A stretch of DNA of 64,000 bases from Myxococcota bacterium (GTDB lineage: Bacteria; Myxococcota_A; UBA796; JAFGLY01), in NCBI GenBank assembly GCA_024276675.1, contig JAJRWT010000068.1:57143-121142 (forward strand), read 5' to 3'. The position numbers and the translations under genes are program-made. A model generated the notes under the pieces. The model worked only from the letters and a program-made list of their open reading frames with translations, made no database searches and was not told where the DNA came from. This document shows positions 10,682-20,004 of the stretch, piece after piece (positions within the stretch are counted from its first letter, which is position 1; every line of letters starts with the position of its first letter).

Positions 10682-10815
10682 ACTTCAGCATGGCACTTTC
10701 ATACTACCCGGGGCTGCGGGTTGTTCATCCACGGCCCATCCGCTGCACGATTTCGTGATAGCTACATTGAACTGACATGCCCATCAGCCGGAAGCCCCGA
10801 CATCCACGAGGAACC

Positions 10816-12228
10816 ATGCCTTCACGAACAGCTATTGTCACATCCGCGGTTGGCGGCTTTTTTCTGGGGGTTCTTTTTTCGGCCGGAACCTGGCCAGGCA
10901 CCGACTCCACCCCTTCCTCCGCCATGGCAGCTTCACAGCAGCCAACAGGCGACCTGCTGCCCAGCCACGACGCCCCCGTGGACTCCGCGGAACGAAACAC
11001 CCCTGTCGTCCAGGTTGCGGCAAGGGCGGCTCCTGCCGTGGTGAGCATCACCACTGAGGTTCCCAACCAATCTCCGTTCCGCATGTTCTACAACCTGCCG
11101 GACACCACCTCTTCCCAGGGCTCCGGCTGCATCATACGATCCGACGGAGTCGTCCTCACCAACGCCCATGTCGTGGACGGTGCCATGAGGATCACCGCCA
11201 CGTTGTCGGATGGCACCTCATACGAAGCCACCGTCCTGGGGCTGGACGAGCAACTGGACCTGGCCGTCCTACGCCTGGAAGGGGCCAATGATCTGCCCAG
11301 CATCCCGCTGGGAACAAGCTCCGACCTGCTTCTGGGCGAGCCGGTGATCGTCATAGGCAACCCCTTTGGCCTGGGCCATACGGTCACCACGGGCGTAATC
11401 AGCAGTGCATCCAGAACCCTCGAAGTCGCTGATCGGGTCTACCAGGACTACATCCAGACCGACGCCGGCATCAATCCGGGGAACTCCGGGGGACCGCTGT
11501 TGAATATCCACGGGCAGTTGATCGGTGTCACCAGCGCAATAAGAAAAGACGCCGAAAACATAGGGTTCGCCATTCCCGTGGACCGTGCGGCCAAGGTGGC
11601 CAGGGATCTGCTCCGCTATGGTTCCGTGCAGGCCCCCTGGCTGGGAGTCTCGGTGAAAGACATCGGTGGGCCCAGGTATCGAGGCACAGCCATAGCCGAA
11701 GGCGCCGTGGCGGTATCATCGGTCCTGGAGCCGGGTTCCCAGGGACCATTCCTTCACAGCGGCGACATCATCCTGAAAGTCAACGGCAAGCCAGTACACA
11801 GCCGTGATGATTTGAATCTTCGCATGGCCACCAGCCAACCAGGCGACGAGATCCGCCTGGAAGGTCTTCGGGAAGGCGAACTCTTCAAGGTTGACGTGAC
11901 CGCGCTGGCCGCGGCTCCGGATATGGGCAGGCAGCTCTTGCAATCCTCCCTGGGGGTGACCGTGACCCCCATCGACGCCCGCACCGCCCGATCCTATGGG
12001 CTCCGGACCAAGTCCGGTCTCCTGGTGGCCACGTCAAAACCGACAGGAACCTTCGCCATGGCGGGGTTGCGAGCCGGAGACGTAATCCTGGCGGTCAACG
12101 GCACAGCCGTGAAAACCGAAGAAGACCTTCGAACTTCTTTGTTGAAAGCACGAACTTCCCACCGGGATTCGGTGCTCCTTACGGTCCAACGTGGACCCTA
12201 CCGGGGACACGTCGACGTGGACTTGTAG
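10816..12228 (+). CDS. HtrA/Deg-family serine protease with two PDZ domains
   Basis: This is a periplasmic quality-control protease. The catalytic triad is visible: His in TNAHVVDG (about residue 118), Asp in LDLAVLRLE, and Ser in GNSGGP (about residue 224). Two PDZ domains follow, beginning near APWLGVSV and LGVTVTP. The N terminus has a hydrophobic helix (IVTSAVGGFFLGVLF) that may be a signal anchor. ATG 10816 follows GAGGA at 10808-10812; ATG 10777 is in frame but has no clear ribosome-binding site. At 470 residues it is typical of DegP/DegQ. It is divergent from bamD, and a DUF1844 gene follows about 210 bases downstream. Confidence 0.93.
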   Translation: MPSRTAIVTSAVGGFFLGVLFSAGTWPGTDSTPSSAMAASQQPTGDLLPSHDAPVDSAERNTPVVQVAARAAPAVVSITTEVPNQSPFRMFYNLPDTTSSQGSGCIIRSDGVVLTNAHVVDGAMRITATLSDGTSYEATVLGLDEQLDLAVLRLEGANDLPSIPLGTSSDLLLGEPVIVIGNPFGLGHTVTTGVISSASRTLEVADRVYQDYIQTDAGINPGNSGGPLLNIHGQLIGVTSAIRKDAENIGFAIPVDRAAKVARDLLRYGSVQAPWLGVSVKDIGGPRYRGTAIAEGAVAVSSVLEPGSQGPFLHSGDIILKVNGKPVHSRDDLNLRMATSQPGDEIRLEGLREGELFKVDVTALAAAPDMGRQLLQSSLGVTVTPIDARTARSYGLRTKSGLLVATSKPTGTFAMAGLRAGDVILAVNGTAVKTEEDLRTSLLKARTSHRDSVLLTVQRGPYRGHVDVDL

Positions 12229-12438
12229 CTCCCTGAAGACATGAACAACCTGGTTGGGCCCCAGGCGAGATACTCTCCGTGTCGGGGCGCCGATCCCTCC
12301 CGCCTGGCTGTGTTTCTCATCGCGGCTGTTTTCCTGACGCGCCTGTTGGTTGCAGGGCCCCACCTGCCTTGATGGGCGGGCGCCTCGACGCGCTCGGTAC
12401 AGGCGAGTTAAGCCCACAAATGCCCTGACGGAGGCAAC

Positions 12439-12750
12439 ATGCCAGAAGAAGAAGACAGCCGCACAAAAACCGAAAAAAGCAACGAATCAAGCCCGCAAAG
12501 CATGCCTGTCACCTTTGGTTCCTTCCTGGTGGGCCTGGCATCATCCGCACTGGAGCACCTGGGCGAGATTCCGGATCCTGCCCTGGGCCAGATCAAAAAA
12601 GACATGCTCCTGGCCAGGCAGACCATCGATCTCCTGGAAATCCTCAAGGTGAAGACGCAGGGCAACCTGGATCACGACGAAGCTCGGCTCCTGGATTCAC
12701 TCCTCTACGACCTGCGCCTGAAGTACCTGGCGGCAGACGGCGGCTCATAG
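12439..12750 (+). CDS. DUF1844 domain protein
   Basis: The small 103-residue protein has a charged, disordered N terminus and then the DUF1844 core (FGSFLVGLASSALEHLGE, DLLEILKVKTQGNLD, LLDSLLYDLRLKYL). GGAGG at 12430-12434 supports the start. DUF1844 proteins are common in deltaproteobacteria and related phyla and have no established function. It follows the HtrA gene on the same strand. Confidence 0.85.
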   Translation: MPEEEDSRTKTEKSNESSPQSMPVTFGSFLVGLASSALEHLGEIPDPALGQIKKDMLLARQTIDLLEILKVKTQGNLDHDEARLLDSLLYDLRLKYLAADGGS

Positions 12751-12894
12751 TAGCCATCGCCCTGCTTTCCCGTGATTGCTCACATGACAGTTGGCCATTG
12801 ATCCCTATCGCGTTGACAACAACCACCTTTACCGCTACCCTGTTTCGTTGGAAAACAACCGGCTGAAAACCAGCCAGAGATGGAGGACTCCAGA

Positions 12895-13881
12895 ATGACA
12901 AGAAGCTCCCTTTGCCTCGCCGGCGTGACCGCCTCGGCAATGTCGCTGTTCACGATTGGTGTCGGCTGCAGCAGCGAATCCAAAGACACCGCCGCGGGTG
13001 ATACCGCCGTGGATGCCGCCTGCGACATCGAAATCGACTCCACCTACCCCGAAGATGGCGCCGACGATTTCTACTACCGGGCCAGCATCGAGTTCAACCT
13101 GTCGGACCCGGACACCAGCGGTCCCACCATCACCGTTGACGGTGTGTCCGGAACCACTTCCTACTCCGACGACAACGAAACCATCTATTTCACTCCCGAT
13201 GCTCCGCTGGACCCATCCACCGAGTACACCGCCACCCTCTCCTTCTGCAGGGGCGATTCCAGCATCACCTTCTCCACCAGCAGTCTGGGCGAAGACATCA
13301 GCACCGACCTGCTCTGCAAGACCTACGTGGTGGACTTCGACTCCGCCAATTTCATAGAACCCGCCACCCTGGGCAGCATGATCGGTGGGTTGATCCCGGT
13401 GGATGTCCTCCTCAGCGTCATGGACGTTACCGACACCACCATCACCATCATGGGCGCCATCTCCGAAGAAGGCAGCGATCCCCCGGTGCAGGACCTTACC
13501 ACTCCCACCATCTACTTTCCCGAAGCCGACTTCACTGATGCTCCATACTTCCAGGTGGGCCCTTCCACCACCACCATCTCCGTGGATGTCTACTCGGTTC
13601 CGCTCTATGACCTGATGATCTCGGGCACCTTCGCTGCCGACGGCAGCAGCTATGGCGGCGGCGTCCTCTCCGCCGAGATCGATGCTCGCGACATCTACAT
13701 GTTCCTGAGCGACTACGGTGTGGCCGACGCTCAAGGCCTATGTGACATGTCATCCGACATGCTCGGTGTTGACTGCGTGAGTTGCTCTTCCGACGGCGAA
13801 CAACTCTGCCTCTACCTGCTGGCCGACCAGATCGAAGCCAACCTCAACTCCAATGAATGCCTGGTGGAAGTCACCGAATAG
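12895..13881 (+). CDS. Ig-like (SbsA/Big_5-type) lipoprotein
   Basis: ATG 12895 follows a GGAGG at 12882-12886; an upstream in-frame ATG at 12880 would add five residues. The signal peptide ends in a lipobox-like IGVGC, followed by a Ser/Thr/Asp linker (KDTAAGDTAVDAAC). The next ~100 residues fit a Big_5/SbsA Ig-like domain (TYPEDGADDFYYRASIEFNLS, then ETIYFTPDAPLDPSTEYTATL). The C-terminal half has paired cysteines and no recognised domain. A rho-independent terminator lies just downstream, so the gene is probably monocistronic. Function unknown; surface or outer-membrane location is inferred. Confidence 0.8.
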   Translation: MTRSSLCLAGVTASAMSLFTIGVGCSSESKDTAAGDTAVDAACDIEIDSTYPEDGADDFYYRASIEFNLSDPDTSGPTITVDGVSGTTSYSDDNETIYFTPDAPLDPSTEYTATLSFCRGDSSITFSTSSLGEDISTDLLCKTYVVDFDSANFIEPATLGSMIGGLIPVDVLLSVMDVTDTTITIMGAISEEGSDPPVQDLTTPTIYFPEADFTDAPYFQVGPSTTTISVDVYSVPLYDLMISGTFAADGSSYGGGVLSAEIDARDIYMFLSDYGVADAQGLCDMSSDMLGVDCVSCSSDGEQLCLYLLADQIEANLNSNECLVEVTE

Positions 13882-13904
13882 CCTGTCACCCAAAGCAGCG
13901 GCAC

Positions 13905-13936
13905 CCGATTCTCGCCATGGCGGGAATCGGTTTTTT
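13905..13936 (+). terminator. Rho-independent terminator
   Basis: CCGATTCTCGCC at 13905-13916 pairs with GGCGGGAATCGG at 13919-13930 (one G-T pair, tight loop). It is followed at once by six T residues at 13931-13936. It sits 24 bases after the stop of the Ig-like lipoprotein gene. Confidence 0.85.
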
Positions 13937-14115
13937 CTGTGTACTCCCATCATCCGGCAGCTTCCGTTCATTGCCACCGTCGGCGCGGGCGGGAATCGCG
14001 CCGTGCAGGGAGGCTGTAGCGCACCCAGAATCCACAAAGGAACGCCTTGGCCACGATTCGCTCCACCTGCCATGCACGACAGCCTCCAAGGTTCTGCTAC
14101 CTCGGTCGACCCGGA

Positions 14116-15117
14116 TCAGAAGTCTCGCCGTGCAGACAAACTTTCCAGCACAGCTTCCCACGATGCAATGGGGAGCCCTGCCTCCTGGCAGAACTCCCGG
14201 AAGTCTTCGGGCGGAGTGTCCATAAAGGTCATAATCTTCCCACTGACCGGATGCTGGAAGGACAGGTGGCTGGCGTGCAGAAGCTGGTGACGCGGAACAT
14301 CGGCCAGGCCCGAAGGGTGGCTTGACGCCCTCTTGCCACGCCCCCCATACAGAGGATCACCCACCACCGGCCAACCGGATTCCGAGAGATGTACGCGCAC
14401 CTGGTGGGTGCGCCCGGTCTCCAGGCGGCAGGCCAGAAGCGAAAAACCCGCCCTCCAACACAGCAGCCTCCAATGTGTGATGGCTGGTTTCCCGCCGTTT
14501 CGGCAAGAGGCAAACCTGGTGCGATCCCTCGGATGCCTGGCAAGGTTGCTGCGCACGACGCCCCGTGGACTGTCGGGGCGACCCCTTACCACCGCCAGGT
14601 ACCGCCTTTCGACGGTGTGGATCATGAATTGGGCCTGCAGTCTTCGAAGCGACGGGTCGTTGAGAGCCACCACCAACAGCCCGCTGGTGCCTTTGTCCAG
14701 ACGATGGACCAGCCCCGGTCGTTGGCTTCCACCAACACCGTAGAGAGCTGGGATATGGTACAGCAATGCATGTACCAGCGTCCCGGTCCTGTGTCCCGCC
14801 GCCGGATGCACCACCAGGCCCGCTGGCTTGTATACCACCAACAGGTCTTCGTCGCGGTGGATGATCTTCAAGGGAATGGGCTCGGGCTCCAGAAGCGATG
14901 GCAGCGGCGGAGGCACTTCCAGTACCAGCTCTTCCCCACCCTTGAGTTTCAGAGATGGACGAACGGCCGAACCATCCACCAAGACCATCCCCTGGCGGAT
15001 CAATCCTTGGATACGAGCCCTGGAAAGCTGGATATCCTGGCAGGCAAGATATCGATCCAGGCGCCCGGCATCCGGCGGAGCCACGAAGAAATGGCGCGTG
15101 GTACGTTGCTCAGCCAC
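14116..15117 (-). CDS. rluD: 23S rRNA pseudouridine synthase, RluD type
   Basis: RluA-family enzymes isomerise uridine in rRNA; RluD acts on helix 69 of 23S rRNA. The product (333 residues) has an N-terminal S4 RNA-binding domain (GRLDRYLACQ, LSRARIQGLI) and the catalytic motif HRLDKGTSGLLVVA with the nucleophile Asp at residue 141. RTHQVRVHL and DPLYG follow. Its first 8 bases overlap the end of the upstream J-like/HTH gene (15110-15117), so translation is probably coupled. Confidence 0.93.
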   Translation of the reverse strand: MAEQRTTRHFFVAPPDAGRLDRYLACQDIQLSRARIQGLIRQGMVLVDGSAVRPSLKLKGGEELVLEVPPPLPSLLEPEPIPLKIIHRDEDLLVVYKPAGLVVHPAAGHRTGTLVHALLYHIPALYGVGGSQRPGLVHRLDKGTSGLLVVALNDPSLRRLQAQFMIHTVERRYLAVVRGRPDSPRGVVRSNLARHPRDRTRFASCRNGGKPAITHWRLLCWRAGFSLLACRLETGRTHQVRVHLSESGWPVVGDPLYGGRGKRASSHPSGLADVPRHQLLHASHLSFQHPVSGKIMTFMDTPPEDFREFCQEAGLPIASWEAVLESLSARRDF

Positions 15118-16054
15118 GGGCCCGGTTCATTCTGGCCAGGTACCCACCCACCAGAGAATCGGCGTCTATTCCAAGAATCCCGGCTATTTCCTTGAGATAA
15201 CCACGGACGAAAATCGTGGCGGGCAATCGGCTGTATTCGTCTGCTTCGATGGCCTCCAGGAACTTGATGGATATCCGTGTAACCTGGGAGACCTGGTCCA
15301 GGCTGATTCCCCGTGCTCGGCGTACGCGGTTGATCAGGTCTCCCGAGTAGCCATGGTTGAACACCATGGTGGCCAGGCTGTTGGAATCCAGGCCAGTGCC
15401 GCCCGGCAAGGTCGGCTCTTCGTCCTGGAACCCTCGCCCGGAGGAAGGCGACGGGTCGCCTCCGTGGAGGATGGTATCGACGGCGGCGCTCTTTGTCTGC
15501 AACCCCGACTGGACAACCTGCCGCTGGGGAGCCACATGGTCATTGGCAGAGCCGGATTGGAACGTGTGATGCGGGTCCGCCGTGGAGCCCTGCGCATCCC
15601 CCGCCCCGGGGTGCATGACACCTTGCTCCGCACCCGCCACGGTCCCGGGGGAAGCAGGACCAGCATGGCGCGCAGTTGCCACCATGTCTGCCGACGTGAT
15701 CCCCAGATCCAGGTCAGTCAACAGCGCCACAAGTTCCAGCGTGGCCCGGCTGGGGGGATCGATCATGGAGTCTTTGATGTGTATCCACAGGTCTTCGGCC
15801 TGATCAGGTATGGAGGTTTCCGACAGGTGCAGAAAAATATCATAAAGAGAACGCCGCAGTGGATCGGAAAGAACCGACCATGCCTCTTCCAGGGCGACTC
15901 TCAGGTCTTCAAGCCCGGTGATGTCCTGTCCGTGTTCCCGTGCCACCCGAAGCTTACGAACCAGGTTGGCCAGCGATTGTTGGTAGGAGTGTCGCAGGAG
16001 GGTGTCGTCCGCGTCCGGCGGAACGAGCAAGGTGTCGTAGTGGCTGTTCTTCAT
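15110..16054 (-). CDS. Degenerate J-domain protein with RodZ-like HTH
   Basis: Starting at ATG 16054 gives 314 residues. Residues 1-75 look like a DnaJ J-domain in pattern (HYDTLLVPPDADD at the start, LSDPLRRSLYD at the end), but the central HPD that activates DnaK is missing. A Ser/Gly/Pro-rich linker follows. The C-terminal ~70 residues form an HTH_25 fold (LINRVRRARGISLDQVSQVT, then FVRGYLKEIAGILG) as in the cytoplasmic part of RodZ. There is no membrane segment. The frame is open to 16141 but the extra part looks non-coding. It sits between selA (124 bases upstream) and rluD (overlapping). Function unknown; a DNA- or protein-binding adaptor is inference. Confidence 0.75.
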   Translation of the reverse strand: MKNSHYDTLLVPPDADDTLLRHSYQQSLANLVRKLRVAREHGQDITGLEDLRVALEEAWSVLSDPLRRSLYDIFLHLSETSIPDQAEDLWIHIKDSMIDPPSRATLELVALLTDLDLGITSADMVATARHAGPASPGTVAGAEQGVMHPGAGDAQGSTADPHHTFQSGSANDHVAPQRQVVQSGLQTKSAAVDTILHGGDPSPSSGRGFQDEEPTLPGGTGLDSNSLATMVFNHGYSGDLINRVRRARGISLDQVSQVTRISIKFLEAIEADEYSRLPATIFVRGYLKEIAGILGIDADSLVGGYLARMNRARG

Positions 16055-16178
16055 TTGTTCAACCCCGAATCTGGGCCGCGCCCCCGTGTTCCTCGGAGCT
16101 GGCGTCGTGGATAATAATCCAGTACACCCGCATCGGGCCACTGGAGCGACTTCGGGGCCGCCTGATTTCGGGAAAGGA

Positions 16179-17534
16179 TCACAACGAGCTGAACGCTTTG
16201 ATCACCAACTCCACGGCGAGATCGTCTTCGTCCCTGCCAAGGGTCCTGGGATCCAGATAGAACTCTTCACGCTGAACGCGCCCCAGCAGGGGTGGATTCC
16301 CTTTTCGCAAGTGGTATGCCAGTTTCGTGGCAGACAATGCCCCAATGACCACGGCCACGGACTCCAGGGGCCTTTCGGGTAGTGAGCCTGCACCGGCCCT
16401 GCCGTCCACTGGTCTGCAGGATGCATCCAGCCCAGCCCTCCGCAGGGCACGGGCCATGGCATCGGCGCGTTGGGCGAGCTGGTCCCCGGTGGTTCGCAAC
16501 ATGCGAAGGGCCGGGATTTCAGAGCCGTGGCCGGTCCAGTATTGACGAAGGGTGGTATCCAGGGCGCACAAAACCAGCTTATCAAGTCTCAGGGCCCTGT
16601 ACATGGGATGCCCGCGAAGAGCCCGGACCAGGTCTGCTCTTCCCACGGCGATACCGGCTTGCGGCCCCCCAAGGAGCTTGTCTCCGCTGAACGTGACCAG
16701 GTCCACGCCGTCGGATAGCACCCGGCTGACCGCGGGCTCTCCCGGAAAACCACCGACCAGCGATCCGCTACCCAGGTCTTCCACCACGAAACAACCGGCA
16801 GAGTGGGCTACTTCTACGAGTTGGTTCCTTGCCGGACGTTCGGTGAAACCGACAATTCTGAAGTTGGATGGATGAACACGCAGCACACCTGCTGTTTCCG
16901 GTCCAATTGCTGCCTGGTAGTCCTGGAGCCTGGTACGATTGGTGGTACCCACTTCCACCAGCCTGCATCCACCGGCCGCGGCCACGTCGGGGATTCTGAA
17001 GGAACCGCCTATCTCCACAAGCTCCCCCCTGCTGATCACCATTTCGGCACCCGAGGCCAGAGCCGTCATGGCCAACAACACCGCAGCGGCGTTGTTGTTC
17101 ACCACCACTGCGTCCTCGGCGCCGGTCAGTTCCACCAGCAGGCGGCCCACGCTGGACAGTCTGTCCCCGCGCCGACCGGTTTCCATGTCCATTTCCACGT
17201 CGCAATAGCCCATGGCGGTGGCATGAAGGGCCTCTGCCACGGTTTCCCCCAGAGGCGCTCGACCAAGGTTGGTGTGCAGCACCACGCCCGTGGCATTGAG
17301 GACACGTGAGATGCCTGGACGATGCCATGCACGAACATACGCCGAAACTTCCTTTGCCACCTGGTCCAGCGATGGAGGAGGGGCACCGTCCAACACCTTT
17401 CGTCTGTGCTGCTCCAACACCCCCCTGGTGGCATGCAGAGTCAACTCCCGTGGCTGATCTTCCACGAGAACATGGGACAGGACTTTGTTCACCGCCGGCA
17501 GGGCGGCAGCAGGAAAACTGGTACTGCGCGGCAT
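16179..17534 (-). CDS. selA: L-seryl-tRNA(Sec) selenium transferase
   Basis: SelA converts Ser-tRNA(Sec) to Sec-tRNA(Sec) with selenophosphate. The 451-residue product has the family layout: N-terminal tRNA-binding helices, NATGVVLHTNLGRAPL, the NNNAAAVLL cofactor loop, and the PLP lysine in FSGDKLLGGPQAG (Lys 286). Its presence means the organism makes selenoproteins. selB, selD and the tRNA(Sec) gene are not in this window, and I saw no gene here interrupted by an in-frame TGA. It is the first gene of a minus-strand group with the J-like/HTH gene and rluD, and is divergent from the histidine kinase. Confidence 0.96.
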   Translation of the reverse strand: MPRSTSFPAAALPAVNKVLSHVLVEDQPRELTLHATRGVLEQHRRKVLDGAPPPSLDQVAKEVSAYVRAWHRPGISRVLNATGVVLHTNLGRAPLGETVAEALHATAMGYCDVEMDMETGRRGDRLSSVGRLLVELTGAEDAVVVNNNAAAVLLAMTALASGAEMVISRGELVEIGGSFRIPDVAAAGGCRLVEVGTTNRTRLQDYQAAIGPETAGVLRVHPSNFRIVGFTERPARNQLVEVAHSAGCFVVEDLGSGSLVGGFPGEPAVSRVLSDGVDLVTFSGDKLLGGPQAGIAVGRADLVRALRGHPMYRALRLDKLVLCALDTTLRQYWTGHGSEIPALRMLRTTGDQLAQRADAMARALRRAGLDASCRPVDGRAGAGSLPERPLESVAVVIGALSATKLAYHLRKGNPPLLGRVQREEFYLDPRTLGRDEDDLAVELVIKAFSSL

Positions 17535-17699
17535 CGGTCTTCACCTTGAGGGTCAGCAGATTATTACTGGCAGGCAGCTCTGGTAGCAAGCCGCTGGCCG
17601 GGTTTTTCCCAAGCCCCCCACGAGGCCCGGGCCACATCCCAACCTCCAGCGGCGAGTGCCGTACCTTTCCCGTACCAGCCAGCACTGAGGCAGTCATCC

Positions 17700-19922
17700 A
17701 TGAACACCTTCATCTATGCCCTCGGAGCCATAACGACGGTGGCACTACCCATGCGTGCCTGGCTGGAAGACCGGCAGAACCCCGTAAGACAGGCGTTCCT
17801 GTGGTTGGGTATCAATCTGGCCTTCACATATATCGCCTTCGCAGCCTACCTGGCCTCTGCTCTCTCGGTTCTGAGACTTTCATGCGGCATCGGCGCTGCC
17901 TTCCTCCCCCTAACGTTCTACACCTTTTTCACACGCTTCTTTCGGGTCAAATCCGACTTCGACCAGGCGGTACTGTCGGGGCTGCGCTTCCTGGCACCGG
18001 TGGTGGCTATTCTCTACGTGCTGGGGGAGACCACGGTATTCTCCTCCACTCCAAGGGCAAGCACGGGTTCCGTGCTCCTGGCATTGTTTGCATTCGGGGG
18101 AATCGCTCTCAGCCTGGCCAGACTCACCCAGCTCTACTTCATCAGCGAGCAGCGGGTGGACCGCATCCGCATGCACTACCTGCTTGCCCTCATGGGAGCG
18201 GCCCTCATGTTCAGCACCGCGGAATCCCTGGCTCGCGCCTGGGTTTCCCATCCCCCGGCCGGTTCTCTGGATATCCTCACAGGACCGGTGGTGCTGCAGG
18301 GAGCCGTCCCTCCAGTAGGTGTGCTCTTCACAGGCCTGCTTTTCTATTTTCTCTACCAGATACTTGTACTGTCCAGGCTGCTGGATCTACACGAAATCGC
18401 CAGCCGCCTCATAACACTTGGCATATGCGGAGCGGTGCTCGTCACCATGGAAGTGGCTGTCGTAGTCTGGAACGACACCCTCTCCCACAGCACCGCCCAC
18501 GGTACATTCCTGATATTCCTGGCGGGCTTGTTGTTCCTTGTGATCTACGACCCCCTGCGAAGGCAGGTGGAGCATCGCACGCACCAGTGGTTCAACCGCA
18601 GGGGTCGTATCCTGGATCTGACCCTGGGCGAAATCGAATCGAATCTATCCAGCTCCGTGGACATGGATACCCTGGTGGAGGGCCTGCTTTCACCCCTGGC
18701 CGCCAGCGGCAGGGCTCCCTACTCGGCTCTATACCTCTGGGACGACATCGAGCAGCGCTACCAGATCATGGGTTTCAGGGGCAAGGTTTCTGGTTCACCC
18801 ATGCCCACCGTTCCTTCGGAACTCCTGGAACCCTTTCGCGACAAGGTCCTGCCCACACTGGTCTACCAGGATCTCTCCAGGCGTTCCGAGCGCGAAGGAG
18901 ACAGCACCACCACCCACAGCATCCGGCTCCTGATCCAGCTACACGCCGACCTCCTCATCCCCATACACGCTGGCACGGCGCTGCTTGGCTGGATCTGCCT
19001 GGAGGACGAACCCTGGTCCGATGGCTTTTCCCAGGAGGAGATCAACAAGCTGGTGAAGATCGTAGAACGGGTTGCGGTCATCCTGGACAACATCCAGGGT
19101 CTTCAACACATCCAGGAACAACGGCGGCTGGCTGCGCTGGGCACAATGTCCGCTGGCCTGGCGCAGGAAATTCGAAGCCCGTTGGCCGGAATCAAGGAGG
19201 CTGCCCAGGAGCTGTTGGCCAGCACGCCCCAGGAGCCATCGTCAGGAACTTGCGGAGCCGACGGCTCCTCCCCAGGGTTGGAACCGGCCGTCACGAAACG
19301 GAACTCACAGCCACCTGCAACTCGCCCGCACCTGCACGGTAATGATTCCCGACAAACAAGGAATCACCTGGAACTGATAGTGGACGAGACAGAGCGTCTG
19401 GACAACATAGTCAACCAGTTTCTGACCTACGCCAAACCCTACAGACCCCGCCTTGTCACGTGCAGGATTCCACTCATCATCCGACGTGCCCGTATGCACC
19501 TGGCGCACCATGGTCTTCCTCCGGCCGTGCGCCTGCGAGAAGACATCAGGAGTGAACTTCCCGATCTTCGAGCTGATGAGGACGGCCTGGAACAGGTGCT
19601 TGTCAACCTTCTTGACAACGCCGTGGAAGAGTTGGCTCCCACGGGTGGAACAATCACGGTGGCAGCACGCCAGGACTGGTGGAACATCCGAAACCAACGC
19701 ATACCCGTAGTGATCATCCAAGTCCACGACACCGGGCGTGGAATCCCCCGGGAAGACCAGGACAAGCTGTTCATCCCCTTCTTCAGCACCAGGAATCGCG
19801 GAACGGGTCTGGGCCTTCCCGTGTGCCGACGAATCGTCGAAGCTCACAAGGGGGAAATCAACGTCCACTCTGAAGCTGGCAAGGGCACACGTTTCATCGT
19901 AACGCTGCCCCTGTCCGTGTGA
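17700..19922 (+). CDS. Membrane histidine-kinase-like protein lacking the phospho-acceptor His
   Basis: The N-terminal ~290 residues contain about eight hydrophobic helices, in the style of PrsK-type kinases. A GAF-like domain (about 330-460) follows, then an H-box, then an intact HATPase domain: N-box GLEQVLVNLLDNAVEEL, G1 DTGRGIP, GTGLGLPVCRRIVEAH. The H-box reads AGLAQEIRSPL, with Gln 489 (codon CAG at 19164) where the phosphorylated His belongs. In addition about 30-45 low-complexity residues are inserted between the two helices of the dimerisation hairpin (from about 19230). It may therefore be a pseudokinase, an ATP-dependent sensor or regulator of another kinase, or a decayed gene. No response regulator is adjacent. 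Confidence 0.88.
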   Translation: MNTFIYALGAITTVALPMRAWLEDRQNPVRQAFLWLGINLAFTYIAFAAYLASALSVLRLSCGIGAAFLPLTFYTFFTRFFRVKSDFDQAVLSGLRFLAPVVAILYVLGETTVFSSTPRASTGSVLLALFAFGGIALSLARLTQLYFISEQRVDRIRMHYLLALMGAALMFSTAESLARAWVSHPPAGSLDILTGPVVLQGAVPPVGVLFTGLLFYFLYQILVLSRLLDLHEIASRLITLGICGAVLVTMEVAVVVWNDTLSHSTAHGTFLIFLAGLLFLVIYDPLRRQVEHRTHQWFNRRGRILDLTLGEIESNLSSSVDMDTLVEGLLSPLAASGRAPYSALYLWDDIEQRYQIMGFRGKVSGSPMPTVPSELLEPFRDKVLPTLVYQDLSRRSEREGDSTTTHSIRLLIQLHADLLIPIHAGTALLGWICLEDEPWSDGFSQEEINKLVKIVERVAVILDNIQGLQHIQEQRRLAALGTMSAGLAQEIRSPLAGIKEAAQELLASTPQEPSSGTCGADGSSPGLEPAVTKRNSQPPATRPHLHGNDSRQTRNHLELIVDETERLDNIVNQFLTYAKPYRPRLVTCRIPLIIRRARMHLAHHGLPPAVRLREDIRSELPDLRADEDGLEQVLVNLLDNAVEELAPTGGTITVAARQDWWNIRNQRIPVVIIQVHDTGRGIPREDQDKLFIPFFSTRNRGTGLGLPVCRRIVEAHKGEINVHSEAGKGTRFIVTLPLSV

Positions 19923-20004
19923 ACTCCTCTCGTACTCTCGCGACGACCGCCCCTCGTGAGCCACCTGGACGCTCCCTGGGCCATTCACATGGAGGGGAGG
20001 TCTT

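Noticed and set aside
17535..17699. A possible tRNA-Sec gene beside selA
   Set aside because: The 165 bases between selA and the kinase gene show no cloverleaf or T-loop sequence.
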